DNA of 41,611 bases from an uncultured SAR86 cluster bacterium (GTDB lineage: Bacteria; Pseudomonadota; Gammaproteobacteria; Magnimaribacterales; D2472), in contig CACDCN010000010.1 in assembly GCA_902551185.1 (NCBI GenBank), forward strand, positions 1-41,611. Direction: 5' to 3'. Below are positions 9,559 through 19,558 of this stretch, piece after piece. The translations under genes and the position numbers were made by a program. Under the pieces are notes generated by a model. It saw nothing but the letters and a program-made list of their open reading frames with translations. It was not told where the DNA came from and did not search any database. Numbering within the stretch: the stretch's first letter is position 1; each line of letters opens with the position of its first letter.

Positions 9559-10290
9559 ATGCATATTTATGCAGAGAAGAGATTTTTAGATAACAATATT
9601 AAAAATATTTCCGATGCTTTAGAGCTAGAGATCATCTCTGATCAGCCTAATAAAAATTCTTATCTAGCATACGATGGGAATGGACTTTCTTTTATTAAAG
9701 ATGCAGCCAATCCAAAAGAATTCGTTCATATAGATTTTTTAAAAGGAAAATTAGGCTGGAGAATTAAAAGGGCTGAACACGAAAGCAATCTTAAAAAAGC
9801 ATTAGGTAAAACCAAGAAAGAATTAAATATTTTTGATGCAACAGCAGGTTTTTTATCAGATTCAATGATATTTCTATCGTTGGGACATAAAGTAATGGCA
9901 GTTGAGCAGAGTAAAATAATTTTTTATTTAGTTGAGGATGCTATAAAGAGAGCGCAAAGCGAAATTCCATTTCTAAAAAACTTATCTTTTTTAAATGGAA
10001 ATTCACTAGATGTATTCAAGACCGGCAAAGGGAGTTTCGATGCAATTTATCTAGATCCTATGTACCCAATAATGAAGAAAAATGTAAAAGGTTCTGGTGA
10101 TATGAGAAGCATTCGATCAATTCTTAAGCTAGAGAATATCTCAAATGAAGCAAATGATTTATGCGATGCATTTATGCAATGTGAGTACCAAAAAATAATT
10201 TTAAAAAGACCTTTAAAATATAAAAAAATTTATAGTAATATTAATTATCAGGTAAAGGGGAAAACTACTAGATTTGATATTTTTATATGA
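9559..10290 (+). CDS. rsmJ: 16S rRNA (guanine-1516-N2)-methyltransferase RsmJ
   Basis: RsmJ methylates G1516 of 16S rRNA using S-adenosylmethionine. The 243-residue protein shows the family layout: LGWRIKRAEHESNLKKALG before the Rossmann domain, motif I as FDATAGFLSDSMIFLSLGHKV, and the catalytic/substrate motif YLDPMYPIMKK. Motif I differs from the usual DATAGLGRDAF, since LGRD has become FLSD. This is notable but not clearly inactivating. The C terminus (IILKRPLKYKK) fits the family. It starts directly after uppP and overlaps the next gene by 4 nt (ATGA). Confidence 0.9.
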   Translation: MHIYAEKRFLDNNIKNISDALELEIISDQPNKNSYLAYDGNGLSFIKDAANPKEFVHIDFLKGKLGWRIKRAEHESNLKKALGKTKKELNIFDATAGFLSDSMIFLSLGHKVMAVEQSKIIFYLVEDAIKRAQSEIPFLKNLSFLNGNSLDVFKTGKGSFDAIYLDPMYPIMKKNVKGSGDMRSIRSILKLENISNEANDLCDAFMQCEYQKIILKRPLKYKKIYSNINYQVKGKTTRFDIFI

Positions 10291-11354
10291 TAGAAGTTAA
10301 AAACGATTCAGTATTACTTTCTATAGATTCTAATAAACAATATGACTTACCTTTTTTATGGCTAAGAGATAACTGTCAATGTGATAAATGTAGAATTACT
10401 GAAACCCAAGAAAAACAATTTTTACTCCATTCTGTCCCCGTTGATATTGTTCCAACAAGTGTTATAGAAAAAGATAACAATATCTTAATAACATGGCCCG
10501 ATAATCATGAGTCTATTATTCCGATAGATAAAATAAAAGAATCTGAAATTTCTAGATATCCCAAGCATCAATCTTGGCCTGCTAACTTTCAACCAAACAA
10601 ATTTGATTGGTCAGATTTTTTAGATGATCAGGCTGTCTGTATTGAGGGTCTAAAAGATTTTGTTACTTATGGTGTCATCATATTAAGCAATGCTCCTCAG
10701 GAATCTAATTCCCTTGAGTTATTATCAAAAAGGTTTGGACCGCTTCATGAAACTTTATTTGAAAGAATTCATAATGTTTCAGTAACTGGTCATGTTTATA
10801 ATGTTGCACATACTTCAAAAGGACTGCCGCCCCATAATGATTTTGCTAGCTATAAATCTCAACCAAGTGTTCAGGCTCTCCATATGCTTGAAAATGAATG
10901 CGAGGGTGGAGAATCGATAATTGTAGATGGGTGGGAATTAGCTGAGGATTTAAAAAAAGAGAAGCCTGATTTTTTTAATGTCTTACAAGAATTTCAAGTT
11001 CCTTTTAGAGAGTTTGATGAAAATAATGAAACATATGCAGAGGCTCCTTTAATACAATGCGCAAGCAATGGAGCAATAGAAAGTTTTAGATTTTCAAATC
11101 AATTGATGCAAATGATTAATCCAACCAAAGAGGGTATAAGGGAATTTTATAAAGCATATCATGAGGTTTCAGCAAGAATTTATCATGACAAATATCGTTC
11201 AACATTCAGACTTAATGGTGGCGAGGCATTAATTGTTGCAAGCCATCGCGTTCTTCACGCAAGAGAACCATTTGTTCCTAATGGCAAAAGACATTTGCAA
11301 GATGCATATTTTGTTTATGACAATGCAGCTAATAACCTAGTCCTTCTTTCTTAG
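10287..11354 (+). CDS. Gamma-butyrobetaine hydroxylase-like 2-oxoglutarate/Fe(II) dioxygenase
   Basis: This 355-residue protein has two domains. Residues about 1-85 form the small zinc-binding domain of gamma-butyrobetaine dioxygenase (WLRDNCQCDKC; C30, C32, C35 and H74 in TWPDNH fit the Cys3-His site). The rest is a TauD/TfdA-type oxygenase with the iron triad H183-x-D185 (PPHND) and H324 (RVLHAR), with R326 nearby for 2-oxoglutarate. Human BBOX1 has the same HND order. Known family members hydroxylate gamma-butyrobetaine to L-carnitine or trimethyllysine, so trimethylammonium compound metabolism is a plausible role; the exact substrate cannot be read from sequence. It closes the plus-strand run and shares stop-codon bases with the convergent gene. 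Confidence 0.87.
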   Translation: MIEVKNDSVLLSIDSNKQYDLPFLWLRDNCQCDKCRITETQEKQFLLHSVPVDIVPTSVIEKDNNILITWPDNHESIIPIDKIKESEISRYPKHQSWPANFQPNKFDWSDFLDDQAVCIEGLKDFVTYGVIILSNAPQESNSLELLSKRFGPLHETLFERIHNVSVTGHVYNVAHTSKGLPPHNDFASYKSQPSVQALHMLENECEGGESIIVDGWELAEDLKKEKPDFFNVLQEFQVPFREFDENNETYAEAPLIQCASNGAIESFRFSNQLMQMINPTKEGIREFYKAYHEVSARIYHDKYRSTFRLNGGEALIVASHRVLHAREPFVPNGKRHLQDAYFVYDNAANNLVLLS

Positions 11355-11824
11355 TTAATTAAATTAATAACATTACCCATTCCAGAATGTGCATTACACC
11401 AATAATATAATGTAACCCCAGCATTGGCGTTGGTAGCATCAAAAACATAAATAGCCCCTGATGTTCCTTGAGTGCCCATTAACTCACCATAAGTCATACC
11501 ACTTTCCATTGCACTTGATATTCTGAAAGGATGAGTAGAGGTTGAAGAACTTGATAGATCAAATGCATATCGCTTACCAACTTCCATACTAATCACAGGG
11601 TTTTCTTCTCCATCAACATAATATCTGTTACCTGTTGCGCCATAAGCTTGAGTTGGTGCAACTGTTATTACAAATGTTTTATCTATTGCTGTCATTCCAG
11701 TACCAGGTGTTGGTGTTGTAGGAGGTGTATATGGATCATCAGAGCCCATTCCGCCTCCACCTCCACCGCATGCAGTAATTAAAAATAAACCAAATAAAAC
11801 ACTAACTTTTTTAAAAGTATTCAT
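11351..11824 (-). CDS. Cupredoxin-like lipoprotein
   Basis: This 157-residue exported lipoprotein has a signal peptide with lipobox LITAC (C19), followed by a poly-Gly stretch and a Pro/Thr-rich linker (about 31-43). Residues about 45-157 look like a small beta-sandwich cupredoxin with a complete type-1 copper set: H98 (STHPF), then C143, H146 and M149 in YWCNAHSGMG. It could act as a lipid-anchored electron carrier or copper-binding protein in the periplasm; the partner is unknown. On the minus strand GGAG stands about 6 nt before the ATG, a good ribosome site. Its stop overlaps that of the convergent dioxygenase gene (shared TTAG). Confidence 0.82.
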   Translation of the reverse strand: MNTFKKVSVLFGLFLITACGGGGGGMGSDDPYTPPTTPTPGTGMTAIDKTFVITVAPTQAYGATGNRYYVDGEENPVISMEVGKRYAFDLSSSSTSTHPFRISSAMESGMTYGELMGTQGTSGAIYVFDATNANAGVTLYYWCNAHSGMGNVINLIN

Positions 11825-12035
11825 ATTATCTCCAAATAGTTTTTACTGCCGGGCGTCCATAAAATGTAAGAAAGGTTTGTGCCCAAACCAACCAAGTTTA
11901 TGGCAAAGCGACTTGATGTAGTGCATTAAACAAAAAAAGCTATAAATTTGTCAAAATTTTTTTAAACCCTTTAAATATTAGCTTTTAAAGACATTTTTTA
12001 TGTAGCTTTACTACATATAAATATTTTTTAATTAT

Positions 12036-12120
12036 TGGTGCCCCATATCTGAGTCGAACAGATACTCCCGAAGGAACGCGATTTTGAATCGCGCGCGTCT
12101 ACCAATTCCGCCAATGGGGC
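12036..12120 (-). tRNA. tRNA-Leu (anticodon CAA)
   Basis: Read on the minus strand, an 85-nt class II tRNA folds with acceptor GCCCCAT/ATGGGGC, discriminator A and encoded CCA. It has a long variable arm (TTCCTTCGGGAG) and a T-arm with GTTCGACTC. The anticodon stem CGCGA/TCGCG closes the loop TTCAAAA, so the anticodon is CAA, reading UUG codons. A TACAAT -10-like hexamer lies about 10 nt upstream on the same strand. Confidence 0.96.
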
Positions 12121-12168
12121 TAGCCGAGCATTGTAGCTAAGTATTATCTATTTTAAAATCAGCCTCGC

Positions 12169-14293
<2,125 letters not shown>

Positions 14294-14302
14294 GATTTAG
14301 CT

Positions 14303-14596
14303 ATGGAAGGACAAGCATCATTATTTTCACCCTTATTATTTCTAGGGTTTCTGCTTTTGTTTATGTATATCGTAATCATAAGACCACAAAATAAAAGAAA
14401 TAAAGAAATCAATGAAATGCTTTCTAAATTAGAGGTCGGCTCAGAAGTCATTGCTGCAAGCGGTATTATTGGAAAAGTTAAAAGTATTAAAGGTGAATAT
14501 ATTGCAATTGAAGTTAGTGAAAATGTTGTTTTTAAACTTCAGCGATCTGCAATAGCAAATATACTTCCAAAAGGAACGATTGATTCAATCAATTAA
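14303..14596 (+). CDS. yajC: Preprotein translocase subunit YajC
   Basis: YajC is the small single-span partner of the SecDF complex. The 97-residue protein has one membrane helix (about 10-28, LFSPLLFLGFLLLFMYIVII), then the family signature RPQNKRNKEINEML and a cytoplasmic domain with VGSEVIAASGIIGKVKSI. It lies 9 nt after tgt and 5 nt before secD, the order found in E. coli. Transcription probably continues from queA through secF. Confidence 0.95.
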   Translation: MEGQASLFSPLLFLGFLLLFMYIVIIRPQNKRNKEINEMLSKLEVGSEVIAASGIIGKVKSIKGEYIAIEVSENVVFKLQRSAIANILPKGTIDSIN

Positions 14597-14601
14597 GTAA
14601 A

Positions 14602-16458
14602 GTGAATAAATTTTCCATATATCAATATTTATTAATACTAGTGGTATTGGTAGTTGGATCAATTTATGCATTACCCAATTTATACCCGACTCAACCATCA
14701 ATTCAGGTAGCTTATACTGATTCAGCAAGATCAGCAGATCAAATGTTACTAAATGAACTCGAGGATATTCTTGAGGAATCTAAATCAGATTATGAAGAAA
14801 TCTTTTTAAGAGAGAATAAAATTGTTATCAAGTTTAATGATGTTGATACTCAACTTAGCTCAAAAACAATTTTACAAAATACTTTATTAGATAAAGTTAT
14901 CATTGCTCTTTTTCTTGAGCCCTCAACTCCGCAATGGTTAAAGGATTTAGGTGGCAATCCAGTCAAGCTAGGCCTTGATTTATCTGGCGGGGTTCATTTT
15001 TTATTAGAAGTAGATATAGATACTGCTCAGCAAGGTAGACTGGAATTACTTTTAGACACCTATCGAAAATCTTTTAAAGAAGAAAGAATAAAGTATGGCG
15101 ATTCATTTATTAAAGATTTGGCCTTGCATTTTGAGTTTTCTGATAAACAAAGTTATAACAAAGCCCTTAAAACATACCGAGATGAAAGCCAAACTATAAA
15201 TGGTGTGCAATATGTTATTACAGAAAGACCAAGTTCTAATATCCTTATTTTGGAATATTCAGATATTGCACTTAGAGAAATTAGAGATTATGCGGTCGGA
15301 CAAAACTTAACAACTCTAAGGAATAGGGTAAATGAGTTAGGTGTATCCGAGCCAATTGTTCAAAGACAAGGAGCAAATAGAATTGTTGTAGAACTTCCAG
15401 GTGTTCAAGATCCAACAGCCGCTAAGAAGATTATTGGTAAGACTGCAAATTTAGAATTTAGATTGGAAGCAAATTCAAGAACATCACCATTAAGAAAAGA
15501 AGAATTTAATTTTAAAGAGAATGAATACCAGACTGCTTTTTTAGAAAGAGCTGTAATCGTATCTGGTGATAGGGTAACCAATGCTAGTACTGGATTTGAT
15601 GAAAGTGGTTTTTCTCAAGTCAATATCACACTTGATATGCAAGGTGGAAGGGCAATGCAAAAAGCTACGTCTGGAAATATCGGAAGAAGGTTAGGGGTTT
15701 TATTTGTTGAGCAAAAAAATAAATCAGAGTTGGTTGTTGAGCCAAATGGCGAGCAAGTCATTAAGCAAACCAGTTATATTGAAAAAAACATAATTAGTTT
15801 AGCTACAGTTCAGGCTGTTCTAGGAACAAGTTTTAGGATTACTGGTGTTGGCACTCCTGCAGAAGCAAGCGAGTTAGCTTTATTATTAAGAGCAGGTGCT
15901 CTCGCAGCTCCAATGAAATTTGTAGAAGAAAGAACGGTCGGCCCAAGTCTTGGAAAAGAGAATATTGAACTTGGAATGAAATCTATAATGATTGGTTTTG
16001 GGTTAGTAGTACTATTTATGGCTTTTTATTACAGGATATTTGGTTTAGCAGCTAATGTTTCGCTTATATTAAATTTAGTTTTAATAACTGGAATAATGTC
16101 GCTCCTTGGCGCAACCCTCACATTGCCTGGTATGGCAGGAATTGTGCTAACGGTCGGTATGGCGGTAGATGCAAATGTCTTAATATTTTCAAGGATAAGA
16201 GAGGAATCAAAAGAGAAAGACCCACAAACCGCTATACGAGATGGATTCTCGAGAGCTTTTGTGACTATCTTTGATGCAAACGTTACGACATTAATCGCTG
16301 CGCTTATTCTTTATATTATTGGAACTGGTCCAGTAAAAGGGTTTGCTATTACCTTATCAATTGGAATTGTTACATCTATGTTTACAGCCATTATGTGTAC
16401 TAGAGGCATAGTAAATATGGTTTATGGCAATAAAAATATTCAGGAATTAAAAATATAA
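14602..16458 (+). CDS. secD: Protein translocase subunit SecD
   Basis: SecD uses the proton gradient to pull exported proteins through SecYEG from the periplasmic side. The 618-residue protein has an N-terminal span (about 8-25), a large periplasmic region including LGLDLSGGVHFLLEVD (about 127-142) and LRNRVNELGVSEPIVQRQG, then five C-terminal spans with the family stretch TLTLPGMAGIVLTVGMAVDAN. The start is GTG, 5 nt after yajC. The stop shares its last base with the ATG of secF (TAATG). Confidence 0.97.
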   Translation: MNKFSIYQYLLILVVLVVGSIYALPNLYPTQPSIQVAYTDSARSADQMLLNELEDILEESKSDYEEIFLRENKIVIKFNDVDTQLSSKTILQNTLLDKVIIALFLEPSTPQWLKDLGGNPVKLGLDLSGGVHFLLEVDIDTAQQGRLELLLDTYRKSFKEERIKYGDSFIKDLALHFEFSDKQSYNKALKTYRDESQTINGVQYVITERPSSNILILEYSDIALREIRDYAVGQNLTTLRNRVNELGVSEPIVQRQGANRIVVELPGVQDPTAAKKIIGKTANLEFRLEANSRTSPLRKEEFNFKENEYQTAFLERAVIVSGDRVTNASTGFDESGFSQVNITLDMQGGRAMQKATSGNIGRRLGVLFVEQKNKSELVVEPNGEQVIKQTSYIEKNIISLATVQAVLGTSFRITGVGTPAEASELALLLRAGALAAPMKFVEERTVGPSLGKENIELGMKSIMIGFGLVVLFMAFYYRIFGLAANVSLILNLVLITGIMSLLGATLTLPGMAGIVLTVGMAVDANVLIFSRIREESKEKDPQTAIRDGFSRAFVTIFDANVTTLIAALILYIIGTGPVKGFAITLSIGIVTSMFTAIMCTRGIVNMVYGNKNIQELKI

Positions 16459-17372
16459 TGGATATTAAATATAAATTCATGAGATTTAGAAAGATAGCAG
16501 GCATTATTTCTATTTCATTGTTTATTATTTCTATTCTCTCTTTAACCTTTAGAGGTTTAAGTCTTGGCTTAGACTTTAGCGGCGGGACTCTTATAGAAGT
16601 TTCATACGAAACCCCAGTGCCTCTTGAGACGATAAGGAATACTTTACAAGCTAATGGATATGCTGATTCTCAAGTAGTAAATTTTGGAACCAATTTAGAC
16701 GTATTAATTAAAGTTGCCGATCAAGATGGTAATAGTTCAATTGGCGAGAATATTTTTAATATTTTAAATGAAGAGGGAATTTCAGGTGAACTCAAAAGAG
16801 TAGAATTTGTAGGGCCCCAGGTTGGCGAAGAGTTAAGAGATCAGGGCGGACTGGGAATGATTGTTGCTTTATTCATGATTCTTTTTTATGTGGCCTTTAG
16901 ATTTCAATATAAGTTTGCCCTCGGTGCTGTTACTGCATTAGGCCACGACGTAGTAATTATCTTAGGACTTTTCTCAATATTTGGGTGGGATTTTGATCTA
17001 ACTGTATTAGCAGCATTATTAGCCGTAATAGGGTATTCATTAAATGATACGATTGTTGTTTCAGACAGAATTAGAGAAAACTTCAGAACTGAAAGAGTTC
17101 TTGAGCCAATCGATATGATAGATTTATCTTTAAATCAGACCCTAGCAAGAACGATCATCACTTCCTTAACTACTTTATTGGTTTTATTTGCATTATTTAT
17201 ATTTGGAGGAGAACTAATTAGAGGATTTAGTTTAGCTTTAATTTTGGGTGTCTTGATAGGTACATACTCATCGATATATGTTGTTGCAAATATGCTGATG
17301 TCTTTAACTTTAGTTCAAGATGATTTAGCAGTTCCAGAACCAGAAGGCGCTGATTTTGATGGGATGCCTTAG
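16458..17372 (+). CDS. secF: Protein translocase subunit SecF
   Basis: SecF forms a heterodimer with SecD. The 304-residue protein has a first span at about 13-33, then the signature LGLDFSGGTLIEVSYE, a short periplasmic domain, and five C-terminal spans containing VLAALLAVIGYSLNDTIVVSDRIREN. Length matches E. coli SecF (323) approximately. The start overlaps the secD stop by one base. The TAG stop overlaps the TAA stop of convergent suhB, leaving no room for a terminator between the two. Confidence 0.97.
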   Translation: MDIKYKFMRFRKIAGIISISLFIISILSLTFRGLSLGLDFSGGTLIEVSYETPVPLETIRNTLQANGYADSQVVNFGTNLDVLIKVADQDGNSSIGENIFNILNEEGISGELKRVEFVGPQVGEELRDQGGLGMIVALFMILFYVAFRFQYKFALGAVTALGHDVVIILGLFSIFGWDFDLTVLAALLAVIGYSLNDTIVVSDRIRENFRTERVLEPIDMIDLSLNQTLARTIITSLTTLLVLFALFIFGGELIRGFSLALILGVLIGTYSSIYVVANMLMSLTLVQDDLAVPEPEGADFDGMP

Positions 17373-18166
17373 TCTTTAAAATACGGCTTTACTGATTTTA
17401 AAATTGATTTATATGTTTTTGCAGTCGCACAAATAATATTATTTCCATCTAAAAATTTTGGATCCCCATTAAAGTTGCTTACTAAGGCGCCACCTTCTTG
17501 GGCAATCAATGATCCTGCAGCAAAATCTGCTATATCGACACCATAAGACCAAATGCCATCTACTCTTCCAGTTCCTATGTATGATAAATCCAATGATAAA
17601 CAACCTGTCTCACGCATATTAAGATTCTGGTTTGCTAATTCTTTATAGCTTTTCTCAAAATCATATTTAGTATCTTTTGAAGAGCGTATTGGCTTTGTAA
17701 AAGATAGCATTGCATCATCCAGACCCTGCTGTTTGCTTGATCGTATTCTATTATTATTTAAATTAGCACCGCCGCCTTTATATGCAGCAAATTCTTCTCT
17801 TCTTGTTGGATCAATTACCACAGCAGACATTACCTCGTTGTCGATTATTGAACATAGCGATATTGAAAAATGAGGGTAACCATTAATAAAATTTTCAATA
17901 CCATCAATGGGTTTTAATATCCATGTAACATTTGAATTATTGATTTGATGACCGATATGTTTGCTTATAAGGTTATCTTCAGGATTGAATTTACAAATTT
18001 CTTCAAAAACTATTTTTTCAACTCTTTTTTCAATAGCTTTTACATAACCATCTGGACCTCCCTTAGAAGTCTCTAAGCTGTGAACTTTTTTTACAGCAAA
18101 TTCTAGTTCGGCCGCTCCTTTATTTGCAGCTAACTGACTTACATTTAATAATGCTTGTTTTGACAT
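17369..18166 (-). CDS. suhB: SuhB-like inositol monophosphatase family protein, metal site lost
   Basis: In E. coli SuhB is both an inositol-1-phosphatase and a Nus-complex factor required for rRNA transcription antitermination and ribosome assembly. This 265-residue homologue keeps the fold motifs (AVVIDPTRREEFAAYKGGGA; ADFAAGSLIAQEGG) and the conserved divergent position next to trmJ. The catalytic signature DPLDGT is changed to KPIDGI, so K85 replaces the first Asp. The acidic pair of the EESG motif is K69-H70. D88 and D214 survive. It is therefore probably not a phosphatase, and a structural role in transcription would explain its retention; that role is inference. A TACAAT hexamer sits exactly 6 nt before the ATG. 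Confidence 0.85.
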   Translation of the reverse strand: MSKQALLNVSQLAANKGAAELEFAVKKVHSLETSKGGPDGYVKAIEKRVEKIVFEEICKFNPEDNLISKHIGHQINNSNVTWILKPIDGIENFINGYPHFSISLCSIIDNEVMSAVVIDPTRREEFAAYKGGGANLNNNRIRSSKQQGLDDAMLSFTKPIRSSKDTKYDFEKSYKELANQNLNMRETGCLSLDLSYIGTGRVDGIWSYGVDIADFAAGSLIAQEGGALVSNFNGDPKFLDGNNIICATAKTYKSILKSVKPYFKD

Positions 18167-18201
18167 GTCGCTATTGTAATAGAAATAAGGATAATAGTTA
18201 T
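18167..18201. promoter_or_regulatory. Divergent suhB/trmJ promoter region
   Basis: The gap is only 35 bp. On the minus strand TACAAT (complement of 18173-18178) ends 6 nt before the suhB ATG. On the plus strand GATAAT (18190-18195) ends 6 nt before the trmJ ATG. If these are the -10 elements, both transcripts would start at the initiation codon, and each -35 would lie inside or beside the opposite gene. An AAGG at 18187-18190 could alternatively be a distant Shine-Dalgarno for trmJ. Confidence 0.5.
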
Positions 18202-18927
18202 ATGAGTTTAAAAAGTAATTTAATAAACATTGTTATAGTAGATACGATTCATCCTGGAAATATTGGCTCTGTTGCAAGAGCTATGAAGACAATGGGGCTA
18301 TCAAAATTATCATTAGTAAATCCTCGTGTTTTTCCATCAGATGATGCAATTGCTCTCGCAGGCAATGCTACAGATGTTCTTGATAATGCCAAAATTTTTG
18401 ATTCTATTGATGAGGCCATCAAAGACAGTACATTTGTTTATGCGACTTCCTCAAGAAATAGATCAATCCAATGGCCAACTATAAATGCTAGCGAGGCTGC
18501 AAAAGAGATTTGCAACCAAGCGGAGAATGACAAAGAGGTTTCGATTATCTTTGGCAAAGAGGATAGGGGGCTCACCAATGATGAGCTCGAATTAGCAAAT
18601 ATGTTAATCGAAATACCTGCTAACCCAGAATATCCTGTTTTAAATTTAGCAATGTCAGCTCAGATAATTGCTTATGAGATTTTAAAGGCATCTCATGGAG
18701 AAGAAATAAAAGAGTGGAGAGATTATCCAGAAGTTAATTCCAAACAACTCCAAATGTTAATTGACCATTTTATTGAAACTGCAGTAGAGATAGATGTGAT
18801 AGATCCTGATAATCCTAAAAAAATTATTTCAAGAATCAAAAGAATGTTTACAAGACTCCAGCCTGATGAAATGGAAGCAAGTTTTCTTAGAGGCTTTTTA
18901 TCTGTAATTAATAAAAAATTAAAATAA
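18202..18927 (+). CDS. trmJ: tRNA (Cm32/Um32) methyltransferase TrmJ
   Basis: TrmJ is a SPOUT-class enzyme that 2'-O-methylates nucleotide 32 of several tRNAs. From the ATG at 18202 it encodes 241 residues, near the E. coli length (246). The frame is open further upstream, but that would run into suhB and add non-homologous sequence, so the later start is chosen. The start motif is NIVIVDTIHPGNIGSVARAM; the SAM-binding knot is IIFGKEDRGLTNDELELAN and PEYPVLNLAMSAQIIAYE. The C-terminal FTRLQPDEMEASFLRGFL is typical. It is divergent from suhB, as in E. coli. Confidence 0.93.
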   Translation: MSLKSNLINIVIVDTIHPGNIGSVARAMKTMGLSKLSLVNPRVFPSDDAIALAGNATDVLDNAKIFDSIDEAIKDSTFVYATSSRNRSIQWPTINASEAAKEICNQAENDKEVSIIFGKEDRGLTNDELELANMLIEIPANPEYPVLNLAMSAQIIAYEILKASHGEEIKEWRDYPEVNSKQLQMLIDHFIETAVEIDVIDPDNPKKIISRIKRMFTRLQPDEMEASFLRGFLSVINKKLK

Positions 18928-18956
18928 ATAGGGTTTTATAATCTTTTCTTATTCCA

Positions 18957-18962
18957 TATAAT
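18957..18962 (+). promoter_or_regulatory. -10 element for tRNA-Glu
   Basis: A perfect TATAAT ends 12 nt before the tRNA, followed by a CG-richer stretch (ACGTCCCAACTC) of the type often seen between -10 and stable RNA genes. No good -35 is visible at 16-18 nt; TTTTAT at 18934-18939 is the best candidate. Confidence 0.6.
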
Positions 18963-18974
18963 ACGTCCCAACTC

Positions 18975-19050
<76 letters not shown>

Positions 19051-19059
19051 ATTTACTAT

Positions 19060-19085
19060 AAAGCCCACACTAGTGGGCTTTTTTT
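19060..19085 (+). terminator. Intrinsic terminator after tRNA-Glu
   Basis: A perfect 9-bp stem AAAGCCCAC/GTGGGCTTT with loop ACTA is followed by a run of seven T. It lies 9 nt after the tRNA CCA and also faces the 3' end of the minus-strand gene at 19084. Confidence 0.92.
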
Positions 19086-19275
19086 ATGAGTCACAATACT
19101 TTTCCTGTATAGCCTTATAAAGCTTCATAAGGTGCCGCATCTCATGAAGGTTCTTACGAGCTGTTATCTTGTCAGATTCATCCCAAAACAATTCTAATAT
19201 TCTTTCTTTTTCTGCCATTGTTTCAGCGCTCACAATTCGTTTGTAGAGAAAATCTATTGTGCTAGTTAGCGCCAT
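19084..19275 (-). CDS. Small hypothetical protein (63 aa)
   Basis: I do not recognise this protein. From the ATG at 19275 (MALTSTIDFLYKRI) it is 63 residues, hydrophilic and probably helical, rich in Glu/Lys and Met (AEKERILELFWDESDKITA). It has no signal peptide or span. The frame is open to an ATG at 19308, but the inner start leaves a 14-nt overlap with the upstream gene and has a GGAATGAG-like stretch before it, so it is preferred. It is the last of three tandem minus-strand genes; its stop abuts the tRNA-Glu terminator. Confidence 0.5.
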   Translation of the reverse strand: MALTSTIDFLYKRIVSAETMAEKERILELFWDESDKITARKNLHEMRHLMKLYKAIQEKYCDS

Positions 19276-19555
19276 ACAACTCATTCCATTTATCAATACA
19301 CATATCATTAACTAAGCACAAATATTCAGCGAACATATCATCATGACCCCATGGTCTATGCTTAGCCCAAACAAAATCTGATGCTTCCTTACAGATTTGC
19401 TCATAAACATCCTCAGGTATTTGTGGGATAGGGAAGAAGAACTCTTTTAATTGTTCGTATAAAAAGACAATTAGCTTTTCTATAGCAAACAAAACTATAC
19501 ATCCGACTGCCATGAAAGCAGCTACGAAAGCAATGTAACCAAAGAATATATTCAT
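19262..19555 (-). CDS. Hypothetical single-span membrane protein (97 aa)
   Basis: Not recognised. Residues 5-35 are strongly hydrophobic (FGYIAFVAAFMAVGCIVLFAIEKLIVFLY), followed by a soluble acidic/aromatic tail with three Cys and several Trp (ASDFVWAKHRPWGHDD). It probably sits in the inner membrane with the tail in the cytoplasm. It starts 3 nt after the stop of the four-span gene upstream and overlaps the next gene, so all three are likely one operon. Confidence 0.55.
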   Translation of the reverse strand: MNIFFGYIAFVAAFMAVGCIVLFAIEKLIVFLYEQLKEFFFPIPQIPEDVYEQICKEASDFVWAKHRPWGHDDMFAEYLCLVNDMCIDKWNELYGAN

Positions 19556-19558
19556 ATG

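Noticed and set aside
11874-11889. Small hairpin GGTTTG/CAAACC in the 211-nt gap between the cupredoxin gene and tRNA-Leu
   Set aside because: Six base pairs with no T-run, promoter or wider conserved fold visible; not enough for an RNA gene or riboswitch call.
12000-12016. Hairpin ATGTAG-CTTTA-CTACAT as terminator of tRNA-Leu
   Set aside because: On the minus strand it is followed by A residues, not a T-run, and the stem is only 6 bp of mostly A/T pairs.
18124-18201. Longer trmJ start at 18124
   Set aside because: The extension lies inside suhB on the other strand, does not resemble TrmJ, and homology starts right after the ATG at 18202.
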